Shown: positions 1-6,169 of the stretch, piece by piece
Layout of the letters: each line of letters starts with the position of its first letter
Numbering within the stretch: position 1 is the first letter of the stretch
Assembly: GCA_937967285.1 (NCBI GenBank)
Contig: CALBSU010000294.1
Coordinates: 1-6,169, forward strand
Reading direction: 5' to 3'
DNA from: an uncultured Acidobacteriota bacterium
Lineage (GTDB): Bacteria > Acidobacteriota > Blastocatellia > RBC074
Length of the DNA stretch: 6,169 nucleotides
Program-made: the position numbers and the translations under genes
Notes under the pieces: generated by a model
What the model was told of the DNA's origin: nothing
Database searches by the model: none
What the model saw: the letters and a program-made list of their open reading frames with translations, nothing else

Positions 1-4
1 TGTT

Positions 5-113
<109 letters not shown>

Positions 114-192
114 GTCCCACAAACCGTAAACCGAGAATTACTGAGAAAACACGACCTTTTCATCTGAAGTTGACAGGGTCAGAGCAGTTAGG

Positions 193-987
193 TCACAGAA
201 GAGGTTTCGGTCTGCTCTTTTCGATATGTGTGGCGATTCTGCGCTGAGTGAGAGCGATCAGTTCAGCCGGCGTGCAGGGCATGGCTCGGAATTTCGGCAT
301 GATACCGGCCAGTTCTCCCGTGAAATTGAGCAGCGTCCTGTCGACCAGAATCGGGATATCGATATGGGTGATGCTTCTCCGGATCTGTTCTAGAACACGC
401 TGAATACTGGGTGTCGAGACCTGAACGATGGCGATGTCGTGAGGCGAAGCCAGGGCGTCGGGCAGATTTCCAAGATCGAAGACAGTGGTCGTATCGGCCG
501 ATCCGTCCCTGATCGAACGCCTGAACTCGGAACTGGCGCCGGGAGATTCGCTGACCAGAAGCAGTCTGGGTTGTTTCGATTCAGGGGCTTTCCGTCCGGC
601 CGACGATGCCTTGTCGAGCAGGTAATGAAGCTCGAGCGGGTGAATCGGCTTGCCGATGAAATCATCGGCCCCGAGCCTGATGGCGAGCAGTTCATTTTCA
701 TTGATCGCATCGCCGGTGGTGACGATGACATTGGTTTGCGGCGAATCGGCTTTGATCTCGCGCAGCACCTCGAAACCGGACCTGTCGGGTAAATGGATGT
801 CGAGCAGCACAGATTGCGGATGTTCAGCCCTGAACAGACGCAGCCCCTCCGCTGCAGTCTCGGCCTCGATCGGCCGATAACCGATCTCCTCGAGAACCTC
901 TCTCAACACCAGCCTGAACGACTCTTCATCATCGACAATCAATACCTTCCGCCTCTCCTGATCGGCCGCAACAGATTTCTCGGTCAT
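193..987 (-). CDS. Response regulator with receiver domain plus degenerate C-terminal receiver-like domain
   Basis: This is a 264-residue two-component response regulator, expected to be cytoplasmic. Residues 14-126 form a canonical receiver: the acidic pair D19-D20 and phospho-acceptor D63 (in LLDIHLP), switch threonine T91 (in VTTGD) and K113 followed by proline are all present. After a linker (about 128-139), residues 140-252 repeat the same alternating pattern (LLLVS, IAIVQV, IPILVD, then AMPCTPAEL). There the phospho-acceptor position is apparently Gln189 or a neighbour, and the conserved Lys-Pro is Met236-Pro237, so this half looks like a pseudo-receiver. No HTH, GGDEF, HD or AAA+ domain is visible, so the output is probably protein-protein interaction. 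The ATG at 987-985 is preceded by a purine-rich GGGGGTGAG element. The gene is transcribed away from the stress-protein cluster across a shared intergenic region. No histidine kinase gene is visible here. Confidence 0.9.
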   Translation of the reverse strand: MTEKSVAADQERRKVLIVDDEESFRLVLREVLEEIGYRPIEAETAAEGLRLFRAEHPQSVLLDIHLPDRSGFEVLREIKADSPQTNVIVTTGDAINENELLAIRLGADDFIGKPIHPLELHYLLDKASSAGRKAPESKQPRLLLVSESPGASSEFRRSIRDGSADTTTVFDLGNLPDALASPHDIAIVQVSTPSIQRVLEQIRRSITHIDIPILVDRTLLNFTGELAGIMPKFRAMPCTPAELIALTQRRIATHIEKSRPKPLL

Positions 988-1009
988 GACTCACCCCCGG
1001 ATCTCGCAC

Positions 1010-1021
1010 AATAGCGCTATT
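1010..1021. promoter_or_regulatory. Perfect 12-bp palindrome upstream of the response regulator
   Basis: AATAGCGCTATT is a perfect palindrome whose near edge is 22 bases upstream of the regulator ATG on the minus strand. It sits in a short AT-rich patch where a leftward promoter or leader would be expected, so it could be an operator. I could not identify convincing -35/-10 hexamers beside it, and no regulator is assigned. Confidence 0.3.
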
Positions 1022-1152
1022 ACAAAATGCAATCCTCATACCACTTGGCGATTCGACCGGTGTCCGGCGCCCGTGATCTTTCCTGCGACCTTATCCATCA
1101 GTCCAAACCGGATGAGAGTTCGGCCGCGCGCGAGCCCATTGAAAGGCCCCGG

Positions 1153-1177
1153 CGTTTGTGAAAAACCTTCTCAAACG
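1153..1177. promoter_or_regulatory. Inverted repeat, candidate activator (enhancer) site
   Basis: CGTTTGTGAA (1153-1162) and TTCTCAAACG (1168-1177) are inverted copies with one mismatch (T1159/T1171), separated by 5 bases. The centre at 1165 is about 127 bases upstream of the transcription start predicted from the sigma-54 promoter at 1267-1280. That fits the usual placement of binding sites for bacterial enhancer-binding proteins. A second, weaker symmetry lies downstream: GCGAATT at 1189-1195 with AATTCGC at 1225-1231. No specific activator family can be named from the sequence. Confidence 0.35.
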
Positions 1178-1265
1178 GCCGACAGGTTGCGAATTTTTCC
1201 GCGTTCGAAAGAGGCAATTTCCTCAATTCGCGCCCGCAATACGAGAAAATCCAGTGTTTTGCGGG

Positions 1266-1281
1266 CGGCACGGGCATTGCT
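1266..1281 (+). promoter_or_regulatory. Sigma-54 (-24/-12) type promoter for the usp cluster
   Basis: CGGCACGGGCATTGCT matches the sigma-54 consensus TGGCACG-N4-TTGC(A/T) at every specified base except the first. The invariant GG (1267-1268) and GC (1279-1280) are separated by exactly 10 bases. Transcription would begin near 1291-1293, leaving a very short leader that still includes the GGAGG at 1295-1299. It is correctly oriented and placed for the stress-protein gene starting at 1305. Such promoters need an ATP-dependent enhancer-binding protein; none is encoded in this window. Confidence 0.6.
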
Positions 1282-1304
1282 GAAGAAATTTTCCGGAGGT
1301 CGAT

Positions 1305-2195
1305 ATGATTAATTTACGACGCATTCTGTGTCCGACAGATCTGTCACCGGAATCGGATGAGGCGCTGAGATACGCGATCGCGCTGGCCAGGGCCTATGAT
1401 GCGAAACTGGTGATGAGTCATTGTATTGAGTCTCCGTCGTTCAACACGGAATCGGGACGGGAACAGATCAGGAAAACGATCGAGGACGGGGTAAGTTCTC
1501 ATCTTGTCTTCGGCGGGCCTTCTTCCCTTGATTATGAGATATCGATATTCGAGGGCACGCCCGACACCTGCATTCCGCAAACCGCGGCGATGCAGCATGT
1601 GGATCTGATCGTGATGCGATCGAGGCGGAGGCCGATAGCCGCCGCGCTTCTGGGCTCGACGGCGGAGGCGGTCTGTCGAACCGCGCCGTGTCCTGTCCTG
1701 GTGACGCATCCTCACGAACACGAATGGGTGGGCAAGACGACGGGAGAGATCGACCTCAAGAAGATCCTGGTTGCGCACGACTTTTCGATCGATTCCGAGC
1801 TGGCGCTTTCATACGGTCTGCTGCTGGCTCAGGAATATCAGGCGGAAGTCCATCTGATGCACGTGCTGCCGTACGCTCCCGCGCCGGTCGGACAGGGCAT
1901 GTCGATGGGAGAGACGGATGCTTTCGAGCAGGCGTCAAAGCGACTGCAGGAATCGATTCCCGAAGAGGTCTACCTGTGGTGCAAGGTCAGACAGGTCATT
2001 CGCTCCGGTCAGCCGTATCGTGAGATACTGACTTACGCTGAGGAAGAAAAAATCGACCTTGTCTGCATGGGCGTTCACGGAGCAGGATTCGCGATGCGGG
2101 CGCTGTTCGGGTCGAACGCGGACCGCGTTCTGCGTCAGGCTCCTTGCCCTGTGCTGATCACGCGACCGCTCAAACCATACGTAAAGGAGGCCTGA
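1305..2195 (+). CDS. Universal stress protein with two tandem UspA domains
   Basis: This 296-residue protein has two UspA folds, at residues 2-135 and 150-288. Each begins with the typical beta strand and Asp (RRILCPTDLS; KKILVAHDFS) and ends with an APCPVLV/I strand. The second domain has the full nucleotide-binding motif G-x2-G-x9-G-S (G256, G259, G269-S270). In the first domain the two loop glycines are replaced (Met104 and Arg107) and only G117-S118 remains, so ATP binding by that half is doubtful. Tandem Usp proteins of about 280-310 residues are common, and members often respond to starvation, oxygen limitation or redox stress. The ATG is preceded by GGAGG at 1295-1299 with a 5-base spacing. 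It is the first gene of the rightward cluster, directly behind a sigma-54-like promoter. The exact function cannot be read from the sequence. Confidence 0.93.
   Translation: MINLRRILCPTDLSPESDEALRYAIALARAYDAKLVMSHCIESPSFNTESGREQIRKTIEDGVSSHLVFGGPSSLDYEISIFEGTPDTCIPQTAAMQHVDLIVMRSRRRPIAAALLGSTAEAVCRTAPCPVLVTHPHEHEWVGKTTGEIDLKKILVAHDFSIDSELALSYGLLLAQEYQAEVHLMHVLPYAPAPVGQGMSMGETDAFEQASKRLQESIPEEVYLWCKVRQVIRSGQPYREILTYAEEEKIDLVCMGVHGAGFAMRALFGSNADRVLRQAPCPVLITRPLKPYVKEA
2183..2190 (+). promoter_or_regulatory. Ribosome binding site inside the end of the preceding gene
   Basis: AAAGGAGG lies within the last codons of the tandem Usp gene, 7 bases before the ATG at 2198. It fixes that ATG as the start of the second Usp gene in preference to an in-frame ATG at 2144, and it suggests translational coupling of the two genes. 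Confidence 0.85.
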
Positions 2196-2197
2196 TT

Positions 2198-2671
<474 letters not shown>

Positions 2672-2697
2672 TCATCAGGGATAGCGGAGGCGGAACA

Positions 2698-3117
2698 ATG
2701 ATCAAGCAGATGGGAGAGAGGGAGGCCCGCGAGATGCTCGGCAATGAGGTGCTCGGCCGGCTCGGTTGCAACGTGGATGGCGCTCCTTACGTTCTGCCCA
2801 TCAATTACGTTTACGAGGACGGCGTGGCATGGGTGCATTCCCTTCCGGGCTTGAAGATCGATGCCATGCGTCGGAGTCCGAGAGTCTGCCTGCAGATCGA
2901 CGAGATCAGGGACGCCTATCACTGGCGGAGCGTCATCGCCTGGGGAGAATTCGAGGAGGTGACCGACGAGCAGATGAAGGAACAGGCGCTGGTCAAACTT
3001 TTCCAGCGACTGCCGCATCTGACGCCCGTCGAATCGAGGATGGCCAAGACTTCGTATCAGAGCATCGTTTTCCGCATCAGGTTCGACAAGGTTACGGGAG
3101 TATTTGAAAACTGGTAA
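2698..3117 (+). CDS. FMN-binding split-barrel protein, pyridoxamine 5'-phosphate oxidase/NimA-like family
   Basis: This 139-residue protein resembles the small flavin-binding split-barrel proteins annotated as pyridoxamine 5'-phosphate oxidase-related or NimA-like. Recognisable segments are GRLGC (20-24), PYVLPINYVYEDG (30-42), the VHS-x2-G-x-KID loop (46-55; H47, K53) that typically contacts FMN phosphate, VCLQIDEI (63-70) and WRSVIAWGEFEEV (76-88). Family members bind FMN or F420, and some reduce nitro compounds. The substrate here is unknown, and a true pyridoxamine-phosphate oxidase (usually over 200 residues) is unlikely. The ATG at 2698 has GGAGG at 2686-2690, 7 bases upstream, whereas the longer in-frame extension upstream overlaps the Usp gene and lacks family similarity. 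It lies 26 bases after the Usp stop codon and is probably in the same operon, consistent with a redox or stress role. Confidence 0.88.
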   Translation: MIKQMGEREAREMLGNEVLGRLGCNVDGAPYVLPINYVYEDGVAWVHSLPGLKIDAMRRSPRVCLQIDEIRDAYHWRSVIAWGEFEEVTDEQMKEQALVKLFQRLPHLTPVESRMAKTSYQSIVFRIRFDKVTGVFENW

Positions 3118-3246
3118 GGATTGTCGCCACTCTCTTTCATCTCCTTCACTGACGGGAGGCGGAGGCGTCACGGTTCAGCAGCCGATTCAACTTCCAGCAG
3201 GTGTGGATCGCGGCGCCTTCGTCGATCGCTGATAAACATACTTTGA

Positions 3247-3281
3247 TACGGCAAACAGGACTGTTTGCCGTAATTTGTTTT
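3247..3281 (+). terminator. Near-perfect hairpin with T-rich tail before fdhA (terminator, attenuator or operator)
   Basis: TACGGCAAACAG (3247-3258) and CTGTTTGCCGTA (3261-3272) are perfectly complementary 12-base arms around a 2-base centre. As RNA this gives an 11-bp stem with a GGAC loop. It is followed by a T-rich stretch (ATTTGTTTT, 3273-3281), as in intrinsic terminators. The hairpin ends only 28 bases before the dehydrogenase ATG, leaving no space for a separate promoter behind it. If it terminates transcription, it would do so partially, or conditionally in the dehydrogenase leader. Alternatively the DNA palindrome is an operator. The rest of the 3118-3300 gap shows no clear gene or promoter. 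Confidence 0.55.
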
Positions 3282-3288
3282 GGCTGGA

Positions 3289-3294
3289 TGGAGG
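3289..3294 (+). promoter_or_regulatory. Ribosome binding site of the formate dehydrogenase gene
   Basis: TGGAGG lies 6 bases before the ATG at 3301 and supports that start over the in-frame TTG at 3280, which would place the element inside the coding region. Confidence 0.8.
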
Positions 3295-3300
3295 ACGGTC

Positions 3301-5970
3301 ATGGCCAGAGTCAGGATCAACAAGCAGGAATATTCGTTCGATGGATCATTCACCATCCTCGAAGCGCTGAAGGACGCCGGGATAGAGGTTCCGACGCTCT
3401 GCCACGACGATCGGCTCGAGCCGTGCGGCGATTGCCGGATGTGCCTGGTCGAGATCGCCGGCCGGAACAGCCCCGCGACATCCTGCACGACGCGGCTCGA
3501 GGACGGGATGGAGATCGAGACGCACACGCCGGCGCTGGAGAGCGAAAGACGGGCGCTGCTGGCGATGATTGCCGACAGGTATCCGGCCGAACCGGTCGAA
3601 CGCTTTCCCGGCAAACCGTTCCACGGGTATCTGCGCGATTACGGTCTGGAAGGGGCCTGCGCGGGCGTTTCAGATCCGGCGAAGATCGACGATTCGCATC
3701 CATACATTCGCGTCGATATGTCCAGGTGCATCGACTGTTATCGCTGCATCAGGATATGTCGCGAGGTCCAGGGTCAGTTCGTCTGGCACATGCAGGGTCG
3801 CGGATCGACGATCAGGATCGAGCCCGATTCGATGGACGGGCTGCTCGACAGCACCTGCGTCAGTTGCGGCGCCTGCGTCGACACGTGTCCGACGGGAGCG
3901 CTCGAGGATGTCATGATCGCGCGTCACGGCGAGCCTGAGGCGTGGACGAGAACGACCTGTCCCTACTGCGGGACCGGGTGCGAGATGGAGGTCGGCGTCA
4001 GGGCCGGGCGGATGATCTCCGTCCGGCCGTATCTCGAGGCGCCGGTCAACCGCGGACACCTCTGCGTCAAGGGGCGGTACGCCTTCAATTTCGTATACGC
4101 CCGTGATCGCGTCACCGCGCCGATGATTCGCAGGGACGGCACCTGGCGCGAAGTCGGCTGGGACGAGGCGCTGGAATTCACCGCGTCGGAGTTGCGCCGG
4201 ATGATCGAAAGTCATGGTCCGGACAGCGTGGGAATGCTGGGATCGTCGCGGGCCACGAACGAGGAGAACTACCTGACGCAGAAGTTCGCGCGCGTCGTGC
4301 TGGGAACCAACAACGTCGACTGCTGCGCGAGAGTCTGCCATGCGCCGACCGCCGCGGCGATGAAGGCCGTGCTGGGCACGGGAGCGGCGACCAACTCTTA
4401 CGACGACATCGAACTCGCCTCGACGATCATGGTCTGCGGGTCGAACACGACGGAAAATCACCCGGTCATCGGCGCGCGGATCAGGCAGGCAGCACTGAAG
4501 GGCGCCAGGCTGATCGTGATCGATCCGCGGAGGATCGAGCTGGCCGACATCGCGGACGTTCACCTGCAGCTCAGGCCGGGGACCAACGTCGCGCTCTTCA
4601 ATTCGCTGGCCGCGGCCATCGTCGATGAAGGGCTCTGCGACGAGTCGTTCCTCGAGGACAGAGTCATCGACCACGAGGAGTTCTTCGCTTTCATCAGGGA
4701 ATTCCTGCCGGAGAAGATCGGGCCGTTGTGCGGCGTCGAACCGGAGCTGATCCGGCGCGCGGCGCGGCTCTACGCGACCGCCAAACCGGCCATGTGCATT
4801 CACGGACTCGGAATGACCGAGCACACTCAGGGGACCGAGGGCGTGATGGCGCTTTCGAACCTGTCGCTGCTGACCGGCAACATCGGCATCCCCGGCGGCG
4901 GTGTCAATCCGATGCGCGGCCAGAACAACGTTCAGGGCTCGGCTCACATGGGCTGCGAGCCCGCTCACCTGACGGGCTATGTCGGCCTCGATGCCGGCCG
5001 CCAGGCATTCGAATCGGTCTGGAAGTCTCCGCTGCCGTCGACGCGCGGTCTCAACATGATGGAGATGATGGACGCCATGCGCGATGGCCGCGTCAAGGCG
5101 CTCTGGACGATCGGTTACGACATCCTGCTGACCAACGCGAACGCTTCGTCAACCCGAGAGGCGCTCGACAACCTCGAACTGGTCATCATCCAGGACCTGT
5201 TTATGAACGAGACCGCGCGCGAATACGGGACGGTCTTCCTGCCCGTCGCCTCGTCGTTCGAGAAGGACGGCACGTTCATGAACGCCGAGCGGAGAATCCA
5301 GATGGTCAGGCGCGTGATCGATCCGCCGGGCGAGGCGAAGTCCGACTGGGAGGTCATCCGTGACGTCGCGCGCGCGATGGGATACGGGGACCAGTTCGAC
5401 TTCGGATCGGCCGGGGAGATCTGGGACGAGGTCAGAGCGCTCTGGCCGGCCGGCCGCGGCATCAGCTACGAGCGACTCAGGGAACGCGGCATCCAGTGGC
5501 CCTGTCCGGACGAATCGCATCCCGGGACGCGCATTCTTCATGTCGAATCCTTCCCGCACGGCAGAAAGACGAACCTGCGGACGATTCCCTATCGACCGAC
5601 GCCCGAGACGGTCAGCGACCGTTACCCGCTGCTGCTCATCACCGGTCGGACGCTCCATCAGTTCAATGCCGGGACCATGACGATGCGAACCAGGAACCGC
5701 ACCTTGCGCGAGACCGATTATCTTGATATCTCTCCAATGGATGCGGAGCGGCTGAGCGTCAGCGACGGCGAATTCGTCAGGCTGAGCAGTCATTACGGAG
5801 AAGCCGTCATTCCGGTCGAGGTCAATGATGCCGTCAGGCCCGGCGAACTGTTCACGACTTTTCATACCGCCGAGGTCTTTCTGAACAACGTCACAAGTCC
5901 GCTCCGCGATGCATTGACCGAGGCGCCGGAATACAAGGTGACCGCAGTGCGCGTCGACAAGATCGATTGA
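3301..5970 (+). CDS. fdhA: Formate dehydrogenase catalytic (alpha) subunit, cysteine type, with N-terminal Fe-S domains
   Basis: The 889-residue enzyme is predicted to interconvert formate and CO2 at a Mo- or W-bis-MGD centre in the cytoplasm; no Tat signal is seen. Domains in order: a [2Fe-2S] ferredoxin domain (C34, C45, C48, C62); a spacer at about 80-118 where NuoG-like relatives carry a His-Cys3 [4Fe-4S] motif, here without those cysteines; two [4Fe-4S] ferredoxin motifs (C143, C146, C149, C153 and C186, C189, C192, C196); the catalytic-domain [4Fe-4S] (C220, C223, C227, C255) with K257; the molybdopterin oxidoreductase core; and a dinucleotide-binding domain (about 775-885, TGRTLHQFNAGTMT). 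The active-site triad is C346-H347 (in ARVCHAPT) and R539 (in NPMRGQNNVQG), which points to formate dehydrogenase rather than nitrate reductase. Cys346 is encoded by TGC (4336-4338), so this is not a selenoprotein. No FdsB/FdsG-like or membrane partner is nearby, so the electron acceptor is unknown. Confidence 0.92.
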   Translation: MARVRINKQEYSFDGSFTILEALKDAGIEVPTLCHDDRLEPCGDCRMCLVEIAGRNSPATSCTTRLEDGMEIETHTPALESERRALLAMIADRYPAEPVERFPGKPFHGYLRDYGLEGACAGVSDPAKIDDSHPYIRVDMSRCIDCYRCIRICREVQGQFVWHMQGRGSTIRIEPDSMDGLLDSTCVSCGACVDTCPTGALEDVMIARHGEPEAWTRTTCPYCGTGCEMEVGVRAGRMISVRPYLEAPVNRGHLCVKGRYAFNFVYARDRVTAPMIRRDGTWREVGWDEALEFTASELRRMIESHGPDSVGMLGSSRATNEENYLTQKFARVVLGTNNVDCCARVCHAPTAAAMKAVLGTGAATNSYDDIELASTIMVCGSNTTENHPVIGARIRQAALKGARLIVIDPRRIELADIADVHLQLRPGTNVALFNSLAAAIVDEGLCDESFLEDRVIDHEEFFAFIREFLPEKIGPLCGVEPELIRRAARLYATAKPAMCIHGLGMTEHTQGTEGVMALSNLSLLTGNIGIPGGGVNPMRGQNNVQGSAHMGCEPAHLTGYVGLDAGRQAFESVWKSPLPSTRGLNMMEMMDAMRDGRVKALWTIGYDILLTNANASSTREALDNLELVIIQDLFMNETAREYGTVFLPVASSFEKDGTFMNAERRIQMVRRVIDPPGEAKSDWEVIRDVARAMGYGDQFDFGSAGEIWDEVRALWPAGRGISYERLRERGIQWPCPDESHPGTRILHVESFPHGRKTNLRTIPYRPTPETVSDRYPLLLITGRTLHQFNAGTMTMRTRNRTLRETDYLDISPMDAERLSVSDGEFVRLSSHYGEAVIPVEVNDAVRPGELFTTFHTAEVFLNNVTSPLRDALTEAPEYKVTAVRVDKID

Positions 5971-6169
5971 TGAACATCATCGCGGCAGTCAGAGAGACTC
6001 ATATCCGACGCTATCGGCAGATCGCAGAGGTCCTGAGTCTTCACGGTTTCGGATACCTGACCGAGCAGATCGGGCTGGACAGATTCTCGCCGACGCGGCA
6101 CCGCGACGACGGATTCGAGGGTCCGCTCTCTCCGGCTGAGCATCTCCGCACGGCGCTCGAGGAGCTCGG
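5970..6169 (+). CDS. ABC1/UbiB/AarF-family atypical kinase, N-terminal part (cut by window end)
   Basis: The reading frame is open to the end of the window (66 complete codons). The translation begins MNIIAAVRETHIRRYRQIAE and continues with HGFGYLTEQIGL, then LSPAEHLRTALEELG at the edge. This matches the N-terminal pattern of ABC1/UbiB proteins, where a regulator-of-ubiquinone helix region precedes the ALEELGPTFVKLGQ motif of the atypical kinase-like fold. The diagnostic KxGQ motif itself lies outside the window, so the assignment rests on the N-terminal signature. Family members bind ATP and support quinone biosynthesis or lipid homeostasis at the membrane. The ATG shares one base with the TGA of the dehydrogenase gene (TGATG), implying translational coupling. 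The preceding sequence (GACAAGATCGAT) has no strong Shine-Dalgarno element, which agrees with coupling. Confidence 0.72.
   Translation, partial: MNIIAAVRETHIRRYRQIAEVLSLHGFGYLTEQIGLDRFSPTRHRDDGFEGPLSPAEHLRTALEEL

Noticed and set aside
986..1312. A 108-codon rightward open frame across the divergent intergenic region
   Set aside because: It overlaps the regulator start and the first Usp gene start, has no recognisable domain, has an arginine/proline/serine-heavy composition typical of non-coding frames, and covers the promoter elements.
3218..3242. Possible sigma-70 promoter (TTCGTC ... CATACT) for the dehydrogenase gene
   Set aside because: The spacer is only 13 bases and both hexamers are weak matches.
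3243..3256. FNR/CRP-like site (TTGAT with N4 spacer) before the dehydrogenase gene
   Set aside because: Only the left half matches TTGAT; the right half is CAAAC rather than ATCAA, and the bases are better explained as part of the 3247-3272 palindrome.
4336..4338. Possible selenocysteine at the formate dehydrogenase active site
   Set aside because: The codon is TGC (cysteine) and the gene has no in-frame TGA, so no selenocysteine insertion is needed.
3670..4968. A 432-codon leftward open frame antisense to the formate dehydrogenase
   Set aside because: The opposite strand encodes a clearly conserved enzyme over the whole stretch; the antisense product is rich in Arg, Asp and Pro without a domain and is a by-product of GC-rich codon use.

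Overview
The window comes from a bacterial chromosome of fairly high GC content. Genes have strong GGAGG-type ribosome binding sites and are tightly packed, and a molybdenum (or tungsten) formate dehydrogenase suggests anaerobic or facultative metabolism. The sequence alone does not fix a phylum. One exception to the base composition is an AT-rich inverted repeat at the extreme left edge.

Layout: positions 1-192 are non-coding and hold a large imperfect hairpin (5-109). A response-regulator gene runs leftward (987-193); it has a complete receiver domain and a second, degenerate receiver-like domain. A 317-base divergent intergenic region (988-1304) follows. It contains a perfect palindrome next to the regulator start, an inverted repeat in the position expected for an enhancer, and a near-consensus sigma-54 (-24/-12) promoter directly in front of the rightward genes.

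The rightward cluster is: a tandem-domain universal stress protein (1305-2195), a single-domain universal stress protein (2198-2671), a small FMN-binding protein of the pyridoxamine 5'-phosphate oxidase/NimA-like superfamily (2698-3117), a 183-base gap with a near-perfect hairpin followed by a T-rich run, an 889-residue cysteine-type formate dehydrogenase catalytic subunit with N-terminal iron-sulfur domains (3301-5970), and the 5' end of an ABC1/UbiB-like atypical kinase gene (5970 to the window end). The last gene overlaps the dehydrogenase stop codon by one base.

Interpretation: the order suggests one stress- or redox-responsive transcription unit that may be driven by sigma-54 and may be tuned by the hairpin before the dehydrogenase gene. 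The dehydrogenase has no diaphorase, small iron-sulfur or membrane subunit beside it in this window, and it lacks the His-Cys3 cluster motif seen in NuoG-like relatives, so its electron acceptor is unknown. The universal stress proteins and the divergent regulator suggest control by energy or oxygen status; that is inference from gene order.
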